This document shows positions 51,674-60,788 of a DNA stretch of 64,000 nucleotides, in pieces. Every line of letters starts with the position of its first letter. The stretch's first letter is position 1. The notes below the pieces were generated by a model. That model did not search any database. It saw only the letters and a program-made list of their open reading frames with translations, and was not told the DNA's origin. The position numbers were made by a program, and so were the translations under genes. Source of the stretch: Candidatus Methanomassiliicoccus intestinalis Issoire-Mx1 (GTDB lineage: Archaea > Thermoplasmatota > Thermoplasmata > Methanomassiliicoccales > Methanomassiliicoccaceae); contig NC_021353.1 of NCBI RefSeq assembly GCF_000404225.1, positions 1,364,001-1,428,000 on the forward strand, read 5' to 3'.

Positions 51674-52789
51674 TTAGTCACCACCGCGCTTTACCACTAC
51701 AGTCACGATATCGCCGTTTTTGAGGATATGATCCACTCCAACAGTCTGTCCTGGAAACTTGGCGCTTTTGCCCCAGACTATAGCATACCTGAAATTTTTC
51801 CTAAAGGAACGATGGATGCGGTCACATAAATCTCCGATAGACGACCCGTTCATGATGACCATGGGTTCATCCATATCAGCATCCATTCCCTGCGGCTTCA
51901 AAAAGATATGAATGAAATCGAGCTCATGATATATGCGCTCCTTCAGTTCATCTAAGCCAATTTCTTTATTCGCAGAGATGTAAACTGGATCATATTTCTT
52001 CATTTTCTCTTTAACGGAGTTTAAAAGCTTAGGTTCGGCTGAATCTATCTTGTTTATAGCTACAATCGCCTTAAGGTATACACGATTGCCAGTAAGAGCA
52101 TCGATCAACTGCTCCTCATCGATATCTTCTCTGATGATGACTTCTGCGTTTACGTACCCGTAGGCAGATACCATCTCTGCAGCAGATTCTGCACTCATTT
52201 TAGTCATAGTGGTTGTAGGCTTAACCTCTATACCACCGCGATCAGTTTTTGTGATTACAACATTCGGAGGGTGGGTATTTAATCGAATACCAGCATTATA
52301 TAGTTCATCCATCAAAACTTCTACATTGGTGTCGAACACATCAACAATAAAAAACACCAGATCAGAAGTTCTGACAACAGCTAAAACTTCTCTGCCTCGG
52401 CCTTTTCCTTTTGACGCGTCCCGGATAAGCCCTGGCATATCTAAAATCTGGATTTTAGCAAACTTATAAGTCATCAATCCGGGGATTACATCCAGAGTTG
52501 TGAATGCATAAGCTGCAACATCACTTTTAGCGCCTGTTAATTTAGTTAAAAGTGTTGATTTTCCTACACTCGGAAATCCAACCAGTGCTACAGTAGCATT
52601 GCCTGATTTCTTAACAGAATATCCCTGGCCTCCGCCGCCTGAAGCAGCACGTCTTTTTTCCTGCTCCATTTTTAATCTGGCGATCTTGGCTTTCAGAAGT
52701 CCTATGTGTCCCTGTGTTTTTTTATTATATTGGGTCTTCTCGATTTCCTCTTCAATAGATTTTATCTGTTCATCAATCGTTAGAGCCAA
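51674..52789 (-). CDS. DRG-family GTP-binding protein
   Basis: About 371 residues of the developmentally regulated GTPase family (Obg-HflX superfamily). A helical N-terminus (IDEQIKSIEEEIEKTQ) precedes G1 GFPSVGKSTLLTKLTG near residues 71-86, G3 DMPGLI near 117-122, NKID near 242-245, and a TGS domain at the C-terminus. It is linked to translation in archaea and eukaryotes. The start is probably TTG 52789, with TTGGTG 6 nt before it; TTG 52801 and GTG 52798 are further options. Confidence 0.93.
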   Translation of the reverse strand: MALTIDEQIKSIEEEIEKTQYNKKTQGHIGLLKAKIARLKMEQEKRRAASGGGGQGYSVKKSGNATVALVGFPSVGKSTLLTKLTGAKSDVAAYAFTTLDVIPGLMTYKFAKIQILDMPGLIRDASKGKGRGREVLAVVRTSDLVFFIVDVFDTNVEVLMDELYNAGIRLNTHPPNVVITKTDRGGIEVKPTTTMTKMSAESAAEMVSAYGYVNAEVIIREDIDEEQLIDALTGNRVYLKAIVAINKIDSAEPKLLNSVKEKMKKYDPVYISANKEIGLDELKERIYHELDFIHIFLKPQGMDADMDEPMVIMNGSSIGDLCDRIHRSFRKNFRYAIVWGKSAKFPGQTVGVDHILKNGDIVTVVVKRGGD

Positions 52790-53040
52790 TAAACACACCA
52801 ACCGACTGTAATTCGGTACTCCATGACCTTATTTATCCTTTCCCTTCCATGTGACATATAAAGCATTGCATACAGCAATATTTAGTAGAGAGCAGTTGAA
52901 TAGACATATTTAACAATATAAAAACACTGCAATGGGGCAACATTCATCACATTTAAAAAGAAAGAGTGTTAAGATTACAGGCGCATATAAAGTAGAAAGA
53001 AAGTTATATATGCATCAATGCATGGGTGAGATGGTTAAAC

Positions 53041-54069
53041 ATGGCCGGATATAAATCATCTCTAGACGCGATCTCCAGTAAAAAATGGGGACCGATCTTG
53101 GGTATTGTAATAGCATCAGTTATTGCATTTATATTACTGGCATACATATCACCAAGCATCTGCTTTGGATTTTTGATATGTGTATTAGTAATTTATTTCA
53201 TTCCATACTATTTCGGATTAAAATCGTTTAAACTGCTTGCAGTATGGGGAATTGCATTTATTCTATTGATGCCAATACCGTTATCTTATTTTTCAGAAAA
53301 TGTAGTGTACGAATATGAAGATAAAGATATATTTTCAGAAAGTAAGGACAAAACAATCATTAATGGAACAGTAACTCCATATATTGAATCAGAAAACGGA
53401 ACATATACATTCACTGTAGAAGCAGATGAAAAATATGACGTTGTTAAACTCTGGATTGCACCGACATCTGCATTTGGTATATACTTCGTAGGAAATGGTC
53501 ATAGTAGTTCTTACTCCATGACTACTGAAGGCAAAACAGAGGATGGAAAAAATATTTGGAGCGTAACTCTTGACAATCTGAGTCCAAATATGTATTCATA
53601 CATGTTTGAAGGAAAGCTTGTTGATGAAAGCTCAGAGATAGATGGTGAGTTCACTAGTGCAGTTATCGGACCAATCAATGAGGATTCCACATCGCTGTAC
53701 GTCACAATATACAAAACAACTGTCACAAATGTTGCATTGTATATCGGTCTGTTATACTTCTTACTAATGTTCATGATGTATACCAACCGCAGGAACAGAG
53801 AACTGTTCGAACAGCAGAGAGCTAAACAGAGCCGTCCAGAAGAAGGGCCTGACGGAACATTCCATTGTCCAAAGTGCAACTCAGAAGTAATTAAAGGACA
53901 AAAGTTCTGTCCACAGTGTGGAGAAAGCTTTGCTGTGGATCCCAAAGAGGTTCAGATGCCATCTGCCCCATTCAAAGGCGCTGATGATGATTACTTCTGC
54001 ACAGAATGTGGCACAAAGGTGGATGAAAACGCTACGGTTTGTCCTGGATGCGGGAAAAAATTTGAATGA
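53041..54069 (+). CDS. membrane protein with two C-terminal zinc ribbons
   Basis: About 342 residues. Two or three N-terminal helices (about 17-80), then an extracytoplasmic beta-rich domain (about 85-220: VTPYIESENGTYTFTVEADEK), one more helix (about 225-247), and a cytoplasmic tail with two zinc ribbons: CPKC...CPQC near 282-302 and CTEC...CPGC near 318-338. No known family. The layout suggests coupling of an outside domain to an inside zinc ribbon. ATG 53041 is chosen because GGGTGAG lies upstream of it and a TATA-like TTATATATG is near 53003. Confidence 0.8.
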   Translation: MAGYKSSLDAISSKKWGPILGIVIASVIAFILLAYISPSICFGFLICVLVIYFIPYYFGLKSFKLLAVWGIAFILLMPIPLSYFSENVVYEYEDKDIFSESKDKTIINGTVTPYIESENGTYTFTVEADEKYDVVKLWIAPTSAFGIYFVGNGHSSSYSMTTEGKTEDGKNIWSVTLDNLSPNMYSYMFEGKLVDESSEIDGEFTSAVIGPINEDSTSLYVTIYKTTVTNVALYIGLLYFLLMFMMYTNRRNRELFEQQRAKQSRPEEGPDGTFHCPKCNSEVIKGQKFCPQCGESFAVDPKEVQMPSAPFKGADDDYFCTECGTKVDENATVCPGCGKKFE

Positions 54070-54126
54070 ACGGGGGACTTTGTCTCCCAAACTTTTTAAT
54101 CTTTTTACATATTGCCCTCATCTGGC

Positions 54127-56127
54127 ATGCCATCTAAGACGACGACTACAAAAACAGTGAAAAGTCAAAAAGACATTTCAGTTTCAGAATTCTTTGAAAA
54201 AAACAGACAGATTCTTGGTTTTGATTCTCCAGTGAAGTCACTGCTTATGGGTGTTAAAGAAGCAGTAGATAATTCTCTGGATGCTTGTGAGGAAGCTAGA
54301 ATCCTTCCAGACATACTTGTAGAAATATCAAAAATGGATCAAAAAGAATACAAAGTAACTATTGAAGACAACGGTCCTGGTATACCTTCTGCAGCTATGC
54401 CGAATGTATTTGGCAGATTGCTGCATGGTTCGAGATTTCATGCTGTGAGACAGTCCAGAGGACAACAGGGTATCGGCATTTCTGCAACGGTAATGTGTGC
54501 ACAGATTACTACCGGAAAACCTGCAACAGCCAGATCTAAGGTGAAAAGTGCGGAAGCCGCCAAAGAAATTGATATTATCATTGATACTAAAAAGAACACC
54601 CCGGTAATCTTAAGAGAAGAGTATATCCCGTGGAATGAGAAAGAGTCTGGAACCCGCATTACATTCTACATGAGCGGAAGATACATCACCGGAAAACAAT
54701 CAATCTATGAGTATCTCCGGCAAACTGCAATTGTCAATCCTCATGCATCTTTAACATTTATTGATCCAGACGGACACAAATATATCTTTGAAAGGGCAAC
54801 GAATGAACTGCCTCCCCAGTCAAAGGAGATCAAACCACATCCTGACGGGATTGAACTGGGAACATTGATGAACATGGTAAATGCCAGTTCTGAAAAGAGT
54901 CTGATAAAGTTTCTTCAGAATGATTTTAGCAGGATATCAGAACGTGTAGCCAAAGAGATCTGCAGTGCAGCTGGAATAACAGAAACAACCAGATTATCAA
55001 CGATGGATCTTGAAAAATGCAAACAGCTGCAGGATGGCATAGGAAAAGTAAAGATCATGGCACCGCAGTCTGACTGCCTTTCGCCGATTGGTGAGAACCT
55101 GATAAGGAAGGGTTTGAAGCACGTTCTTTCAGACATTAAACCAGAATACTATGCACCTCCCATCACCAGAGATCCCAAATCACATTCGGGGAATCCATTC
55201 CTTGTTGAAGTTGGAATAGTATATGGAGGCGGGCTGCCGTCTGATCAACAGGTTCAGATATTGAGATTTGCTAACAGGGTTCCTCTTCTTTATCAGCAGG
55301 GCGCATGCGCAATTACAAAAGCGATAGAAGCCACAGACTGGAGAAGATACGGATTGGAGCAGCGTGGCGGAACCGGGATTCCATATGGTCCAGCAATAAT
55401 TCTTGTGCATATTGCATCCACAAAAATACCATTTACATCAGAAGCTAAAGAAGCAGTTTCTGCAATACCACAGATACAAGAAGAGATAACTCTTGCACTC
55501 AAAGCCTGCGGAAGAAGCCTGCGTACACACTTGAATAAAAAAGAAAGAAAAAAGAAAACAAGAGCTAAATTCGAAATTGTTCAGGTCATTATTCCGCTCA
55601 TGGCAGAAAAAACTGCCAATGTTCTCGGTAAACCAATACCGGATCTAAGAGGAACCATCACAAAAATCATGAATGTCGTATGGATTGATGAGTCAATAAC
55701 ATATGATAAGGGAAAACACCGTGCTAAAATTACAATATACAACTATACTCCAAAAAATCAGAAGTTTAAATTGCACACAGTGTTGCCAAAAGAAGGAACG
55801 AGTCTCATATCATATTCATTAAACCCATCAGAAGTTAAAGATGATATAAAATTAACATGGGATCTTCCCCGCATCGCCTCAACAGAAATTTTTGAGATCA
55901 GTTTTGAATTGAATGGTCTTGATAAAGAGGCATATGAAGAGATGGACATTTACGTTTCAAATATTAATCCGGTAGATGTGATGGGTGCTGACCCGTTGCC
56001 AGGAGACTGGGATCTTCAAGGAGTTAATTTCACGGAAGTAGACATGGTTCCAGATGTGGAAATTAGTGAAGAAGAAGATGAAGAACCCGACTACGATGAG
56101 ACTGAGGAGGATTTATATGACGAATGA
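54127..56127 (+). CDS. top6B: DNA topoisomerase VI subunit B
   Basis: About 666 residues, the ATPase subunit of type IIB topoisomerase. GHKL motifs: KEAVDNSLDAC near residues 45-55, EDNGPGIP near 78-85, GRLLHGSRFH...SRGQQGIGISA near 96-121, and the switch lysine region within GKHRAK much later. The H2TH insert and the transducer follow. An acidic C-terminus (EEEDEEPDYDETEEDLYDE) is present. TTG 54112 is less likely, because a TATA-like CTTTTTAAT lies about 29 nt before ATG 54127. It overlaps top6A by 11 bases. Confidence 0.97.
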   Translation: MPSKTTTTKTVKSQKDISVSEFFEKNRQILGFDSPVKSLLMGVKEAVDNSLDACEEARILPDILVEISKMDQKEYKVTIEDNGPGIPSAAMPNVFGRLLHGSRFHAVRQSRGQQGIGISATVMCAQITTGKPATARSKVKSAEAAKEIDIIIDTKKNTPVILREEYIPWNEKESGTRITFYMSGRYITGKQSIYEYLRQTAIVNPHASLTFIDPDGHKYIFERATNELPPQSKEIKPHPDGIELGTLMNMVNASSEKSLIKFLQNDFSRISERVAKEICSAAGITETTRLSTMDLEKCKQLQDGIGKVKIMAPQSDCLSPIGENLIRKGLKHVLSDIKPEYYAPPITRDPKSHSGNPFLVEVGIVYGGGLPSDQQVQILRFANRVPLLYQQGACAITKAIEATDWRRYGLEQRGGTGIPYGPAIILVHIASTKIPFTSEAKEAVSAIPQIQEEITLALKACGRSLRTHLNKKERKKKTRAKFEIVQVIIPLMAEKTANVLGKPIPDLRGTITKIMNVVWIDESITYDKGKHRAKITIYNYTPKNQKFKLHTVLPKEGTSLISYSLNPSEVKDDIKLTWDLPRIASTEIFEISFELNGLDKEAYEEMDIYVSNINPVDVMGADPLPGDWDLQGVNFTEVDMVPDVEISEEEDEEPDYDETEEDLYDE

Positions 56128-57217
56128 ACGCAACACGGAAGCAATAAAACGTCTTTATTCCATATCTGAAGATATTTATGACCAGCTTGAGTCTGGAAAA
56201 ATTCCTAAAATGGTGCTTCCTCTCAGAACAAAAGCCAATATTAAATTTGATAACCGTTCCCAGGTGTGGAAATACGGAAGTATGAACGGTGTCAGAAGCG
56301 CAAAAAAGGTAAAAGGCGCCATGATGCTGCTGAGAACATCGTACATGCTGGAGCTCATCCAGAATATGATTGAAACAAACAAGTCATCTACCTTAAGAGA
56401 AGCTTATTACATTTCAGAAGCGTGGGGCAAAGCTAAATTTAATTCACAGGATGAATCCAATCTGCTAGCAGAAGACCTGGAAATAGTTACAGACTGTCTC
56501 AGGGAGGACTTCAAGCTCAGGCCAGAAGAAAATGGAGCACACATCATCGGAGATCTAAACATCATTGAAACAGACAGAAAGGGAAAGAAAAAAGCATTGA
56601 ACTGCAGAGATGATGTTGGAGATTCTGGATACGGCATACCATACAATGTTGAGAAAGAAAAATTAGAGCTGAAGAGTACCAGCGCTAAATTCGTAATTGC
56701 AATAGAAACCGGTGGTATGTTTGACCGTCTTGTTGAGAACGGATTCGATGAAAAGAGTGATGGAATATTGGTTCACCTTAAGGGGCAGCCTGCAAGATCC
56801 ACCAGAAGATTCATAAAACGTTTAAACGATGAAATGGGGCTTCCGGTTATAGTGTTCACGGATGGAGATCCATGGTCCTTTAGGATATATGCATCTGTAG
56901 CATATGGTGCAATTAAAACAGCTCACCTTTCTGAATATCTCGCAACCCCATCTGCAGAGTATATTGGTATAACTGCCTCAGATATTGAAAATTATGACCT
57001 GCCTACAGATAAGCTGTCGGATATGGATGTAAGAGCACTTAACGCAGAGCTGAAAGACCCTAGATTTCAAACATCATTCTGGAAAGGTGAAATAGAGTTG
57101 ATGCTAAAATTAAAGAAAAAAGCTGAACAGCAGGCTCTAGCTAAATATGGTCTGGATTTCGTTACAGATACATATCTACCAGATAAACTCAATGAATTTG
57201 GAATACTCAGAAATTAA
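56117..57217 (+). CDS. top6A: DNA topoisomerase VI subunit A (Spo11-like)
   Basis: 366 residues from ATG 56117, with GAGGAGG 6 nt upstream; the longer open frame from 56054 lies inside top6B. The catalytic tyrosine is in MLLRTSYMLEL near residue 76. The Toprim metal motif is FVIAIETGGMFDRL near 194-207, with the DGDPW acidic motif near 252-256. It forms the A2B2 enzyme with the upstream subunit. Normal length for euryarchaeal Top6A. Confidence 0.97.
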   Translation: MTNERNTEAIKRLYSISEDIYDQLESGKIPKMVLPLRTKANIKFDNRSQVWKYGSMNGVRSAKKVKGAMMLLRTSYMLELIQNMIETNKSSTLREAYYISEAWGKAKFNSQDESNLLAEDLEIVTDCLREDFKLRPEENGAHIIGDLNIIETDRKGKKKALNCRDDVGDSGYGIPYNVEKEKLELKSTSAKFVIAIETGGMFDRLVENGFDEKSDGILVHLKGQPARSTRRFIKRLNDEMGLPVIVFTDGDPWSFRIYASVAYGAIKTAHLSEYLATPSAEYIGITASDIENYDLPTDKLSDMDVRALNAELKDPRFQTSFWKGEIELMLKLKKKAEQQALAKYGLDFVTDTYLPDKLNEFGILRN

Positions 57218-57257
57218 ATCTTCTGAGTAAACCATTTTTTTAATTTTATTAAAATTA

Positions 57258-57815
57258 TCACTCCAGATTAGGAAAATCAAATCCTACCAGAATTGTTGCA
57301 AGTTTCGGATCATCCTCATAGCCGTGTTTTGCTCTGATATACATATCAGAAGGCGGAGCTGGAGAGCATGATACAATATTTTCTGCACCTTCGAATTCAT
57401 TGACTTCTGGGAAGGATACCGGAGGCATGATAAAACACTCTTTACCACCGCCATACCGTTCAGGGTACATTACAAATTCTTCAGATAGCCATAGAATTGA
57501 TTCGTTTACATTTGCAAGAAACTGTTCTTTAGCGTTCGGAAGAACTTCTTCACCGAGTATTATGTTGTCAGAGATTAGCTTTAATGTAGGTTCCGGAGGA
57601 GGACGGAAACGCTTGTCTTTGATAATGCATATCACATACTGCCTCTTCAGACACTCCTCTACACCAATATTAGAAACACGTATTCCCGCTGCAGCAGTGA
57701 TATTTTTTTCGATGTCTAATATTTTTTCACGACATTCGTTTTTTAGAGGAAAAACGTGGTGAGTGCCGTCCATTAATTTTATGCGATCCACTATGTCTTG
57801 AAGCTTTACCATCAT
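57258..57815 (-). CDS. uncharacterised 185-residue protein
   Basis: Soluble, mixed alpha/beta composition (VKLQDIVDRIKLMDGTH..., RRP-rich middle segment DKRFRPPPEPTLKLISDNI). It ends with ATILVGFDFPNLE. I recognise no domain. It is convergent with top6A, 40 bases apart, and divergent from the FtsZ-like gene across a 230-base gap with a clear palindrome 49 bases upstream of its start. Confidence 0.75.
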   Translation of the reverse strand: MMVKLQDIVDRIKLMDGTHHVFPLKNECREKILDIEKNITAAAGIRVSNIGVEECLKRQYVICIIKDKRFRPPPEPTLKLISDNIILGEEVLPNAKEQFLANVNESILWLSEEFVMYPERYGGGKECFIMPPVSFPEVNEFEGAENIVSCSPAPPSDMYIRAKHGYEDDPKLATILVGFDFPNLE

Positions 57816-57863
57816 ATTGGGATGAAAATGTCAATAAATAAACCTTATTACTTGAAAAATAGT

Positions 57864-57884
57864 AATTGGATGTAGTATCCAATT
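57864..57884. promoter_or_regulatory. 8-bp palindrome upstream of the 185-residue gene
   Basis: AATTGGAT-GTAGT-ATCCAATT, perfect arms with a five-base spacer. It sits 49 bases upstream of the leftward start at 57815, a typical position for a repressor or activator site. The rest of the 230-base gap to 58046 is AT-rich, without other features. Confidence 0.4.
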
Positions 57885-58045
57885 TAGCCAGATATTTTAA
57901 AATAAAGCATCCATCCAAATTAAATGTTGACGAGTTGTGCATATTTTGCTGAGTAACAATTCACAGTTGAAGAAGATCCATTAAAAGCAAAATGAGCGCA
58001 AAATAGAAGATTAGTTAAGGAATCATGGCTATTGGAAATTGAATC

Positions 58046-58966
58046 ATGGATCTAGAACTAATACCACTAGGATCGGGAAGTGTAAACCCCAGACCTCCGG
58101 TCAAAGCAATAGGTATAGGCGGAGCTGGACACAACATTCTAAAAGACTGTTCCTTAAATAAAGTGGCATTGTGTACATCCAGAGACGCATTTATCGATCC
58201 GGTTGTACCGGCATATAAACTAGACAATGATGATGTTCAATTTTTAAACTCGATAACTCCCGAGCTTATTGGAACGCTGAATCACACATCCCTTGACAAA
58301 ATATGCAGATTAATCGATGGCATAGAAATGGTATCGATTTTTTCTGGTCTGGGTGGTGAAACTGGAAGTAAGATCACACCACTTACAGCGTATGCATGCA
58401 AAAAATCAACAGCCCTTGCAGTATCGTCAGTTGCCATACCTTTTTCAGCAGAAGGACAGGCCAGAAAAAAACAATCTGCAGCAGCTCTACCGACAATAGT
58501 AAAACATTCACATATTACAATCTCATATCCAAACGATGGATTGCTGAAACTTGCACCAGATTTACCACTTCAATCTGCGCTTAAAGTTATGAATTTTTTC
58601 ATGACGAAACCAATTTTAGACATCGCAGGCATGATCACAAAAGATGACATTTCAGCAATAAAAACAAATCTTAATCGATCCCACATGAGAGTGGGGATAG
58701 GACGCGGCGGCGGCACATGGGGTGAAGAAGCCGCCATTCAGGAAGCACTAACATCCCCATGGTTTGATTTTGACCTGTATGAGGTAGAAAGGGCGCTTAT
58801 GATTATATCTGCACCAAAAGCAGATGAATATACATTTAAAAATGTAATGAAATTTCTGGGTCCTAAGATACCTCACTCAAAGATTCTGTACTGGACTGTT
58901 CCAACACTGGAGGATAATGCAGAATCTGAAGTTACATTACTGCTTGACTGCCCTAATCAGCATTGA
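58046..58966 (+). CDS. divergent FtsZ/tubulin-family GTPase
   Basis: 306 residues. The fold is recognised by GIGGAGHN at residues 23-30 (FtsZ GGAGGN), the T4 region FSGLGGETGSKITPLTAYAC at 99-118 (FtsZ GGGTGTGAAPVVA), IPFSAEGQARKKQSAA at 131-146 (FtsZ KPFxFEGxxR), and GIGRGGGTWGEEAAIQEALT followed by SPWFDFDL at 217-244 (FtsZ GIGxxxGExRAxEAAxxAISSPLL). T4 is altered (GGETGSK), and the T7 loop ITKDDI lacks the first acidic residue of NxDxxD. So GTP hydrolysis or polymerisation is probably changed. It is not the cell-division FtsZ; a role in membrane remodelling is a guess. It overlaps the dph5 3' end by 14 bases. Confidence 0.85.
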   Translation: MDLELIPLGSGSVNPRPPVKAIGIGGAGHNILKDCSLNKVALCTSRDAFIDPVVPAYKLDNDDVQFLNSITPELIGTLNHTSLDKICRLIDGIEMVSIFSGLGGETGSKITPLTAYACKKSTALAVSSVAIPFSAEGQARKKQSAAALPTIVKHSHITISYPNDGLLKLAPDLPLQSALKVMNFFMTKPILDIAGMITKDDISAIKTNLNRSHMRVGIGRGGGTWGEEAAIQEALTSPWFDFDLYEVERALMIISAPKADEYTFKNVMKFLGPKIPHSKILYWTVPTLEDNAESEVTLLLDCPNQH

Positions 58967-59747
58967 GAATAGATTTTGGTGCTCCGGCAAATGCACATAA
59001 TGACTCGGCTTCCATGAAGTGCAGCTTCCCAGGCATAACTAGACAATGAAGCGGTGATCCAAGATCTGCACATAGAATACTGTTTGGAGATCCGGCAACT
59101 AATTTTTGAGTTGAAGAACCAATCCTTGCTCCAGCACAAAACAGCGAGGTATCCGTTATTAAATTTTTATGCAGTCTTTCTTCAGCATCCAACAGCCACT
59201 GCATGGCAATGTTCGCCGTCATATACCTGCTTTCATCAGCTTTGATGTCTAAAAGAATCAATGTGTGAAGTCCGCGTTCAAAATTCTCCAGAATATTATC
59301 ATATGGAGATGCTGGAAGAAAACCAGGTTCAGGAAATGGAATTGTTACTGCTCTTCCAAATTTATAAGGCTGAAGGCCGAAAGCTGCAGCGCATGCTGTA
59401 AAGATCGAGACGCCGTGTACTAGCTTCGTAGGAATATTTTCCTTTTCAGCTCTCAACCTTATATCCACATGAGTCGTGGCAGACATGGGATCTCCAGCTG
59501 TCACAAATGATACTTTTCCACATTTTGCCTCTTCGATTATAGTATCATGCTCTTCAACATCTGATCTTTTTAAAACCGTGATTTTTTTGCCAATAAAATT
59601 TTCTAAGTCTTCTATTGATGAATCGATGAGCTTGGATGTGTAAAATTCCGCAAAGATTTTATCAGATGATCGAAGCGTTTCGAGCGCTTTTACGCTCATG
59701 TCTTCAGGCTTTGACATGCCTAAACCCACAAATATTATTTCACCCAT
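58953..59747 (-). CDS. dph5: diphthine synthase
   Basis: 264 residues of the tetrapyrrole-type methyltransferase fold. It methylates the modified histidine of EF-2 in diphthamide synthesis. The N-terminus IIFVGLGMSKPEDMSVKALE and AGDPMSATTHVDIRLRA near residues 84-100 are the family's hallmarks, with HGVSIFTACAAAFGLQPYKFG near 110-130. The start lies nine bases from the divergent trm5 start. Confidence 0.96.
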   Translation of the reverse strand: MGEIIFVGLGMSKPEDMSVKALETLRSSDKIFAEFYTSKLIDSSIEDLENFIGKKITVLKRSDVEEHDTIIEEAKCGKVSFVTAGDPMSATTHVDIRLRAEKENIPTKLVHGVSIFTACAAAFGLQPYKFGRAVTIPFPEPGFLPASPYDNILENFERGLHTLILLDIKADESRYMTANIAMQWLLDAEERLHKNLITDTSLFCAGARIGSSTQKLVAGSPNSILCADLGSPLHCLVMPGKLHFMEAESLCAFAGAPKSILNAD

Positions 59748-59756
59748 GATGACACC

Positions 59757-60788
59757 GTGCTAGCCACTTGTCTTAAAGTTCCTCGAGAGAAAGCGGAGTC
59801 CATACGCAGAAGACTTATAGAATCCGGTTTGCTGGATATTTCATTCAGAATAAAAGGTCAAGGTGAATTTATACTAATACCTGTCGTTTCTAAAGAGATA
59901 GATTGTGAGTACGAGTTTGTTGAAGAAGAACTTCAGTCTCAAGAAAAGACAGAAACTGATTATAAGAATATTGTAAAGATGCCTGCAGAGTTAAAGGATT
60001 ATCTTCCAGCATCGTATGACATTATCGGCGAGGTTATCATCATTAAATTGGATGAGGAACTTCAAGAATATAGAAATGAAATTGGAAATGCTCTGTTGAA
60101 AGTGCATCCCAATATCAGTACGGTAGCGGAAGACCGCGGTGTAAAGGGCGAACTGCGGGTACGGGATTTGAATATAATTGCTGGCAAAGATAAAACAGAG
60201 ACCATGCATACGGAACATGGGGTAAGGTTGCTTCTTGATCCTGCATATGTATACTTTAATCCACGATTAGCTACAGAACGCCACAGGATAACATCTCTTG
60301 TGAAAGATGATGAGATTGTTGTGGACATGTTCGCCGGAGTTGGCCCTTACTCAGTAATGATTGCCAAATATGCCAAACCAAAGATCGTATTTTCAATGGA
60401 TCTGAACCCATATGCTATCGATTATCTGAAAAAAAATATAGAGATAAATAAGGTAGAGAATATAATTCCTCTGGAAGGGGATTCTGCCGCGATGATCCAT
60501 GATCTTCCTCCGGCCGATAGAATAATTATGAACCTGCCGCACTCCGCTCACGAATTCTTTTATGACGCCCTCACATGCCTGAACCCCGGCGGAACCATCC
60601 ATTTCTATACGATCTGCGAGAGAGATAGTCTGGATTCCGTATTTGCCAAGCTGTCTATGCAGGCAAGAAGTATGGGATCTAAGATCACTATCGACAGACT
60701 GGAAGAGCTTAAAACATACTCTCCGACTATGAGCGTATACAGCGCAGACATTAGATTTTCAGATCTAGATCTTGTCGAGGATTGGTGA
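59757..60788 (+). CDS. trm5: tRNA (guanine37-N1)-methyltransferase Trm5
   Basis: 343 residues. It makes m1G37, needed for frame maintenance. The N-terminal D1-type segment ATCLKVPREKAESIRRRLIESGLLD is followed by the Rossmann core: motif I VVDMFAGVGPYSVMIAKY near residues 189-206, FSMDLNPYAIDYL near 213-225, and the catalytic NLPHSAHEF near 261-269. The start is GTG 59757. Its TATA-like AATATTATT (59731-59739) lies within the first codons of dph5. Its 3' end overlaps dcd by 24 bases. Confidence 0.94.
   Translation: MLATCLKVPREKAESIRRRLIESGLLDISFRIKGQGEFILIPVVSKEIDCEYEFVEEELQSQEKTETDYKNIVKMPAELKDYLPASYDIIGEVIIIKLDEELQEYRNEIGNALLKVHPNISTVAEDRGVKGELRVRDLNIIAGKDKTETMHTEHGVRLLLDPAYVYFNPRLATERHRITSLVKDDEIVVDMFAGVGPYSVMIAKYAKPKIVFSMDLNPYAIDYLKKNIEINKVENIIPLEGDSAAMIHDLPPADRIIMNLPHSAHEFFYDALTCLNPGGTIHFYTICERDSLDSVFAKLSMQARSMGSKITIDRLEELKTYSPTMSVYSADIRFSDLDLVEDW

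Noticed and set aside
57727..57942. 71-codon minus-strand frame crossing the palindrome
   Set aside because: It overlaps the start and the promoter palindrome of the 185-residue gene in another frame and has no Shine-Dalgarno.
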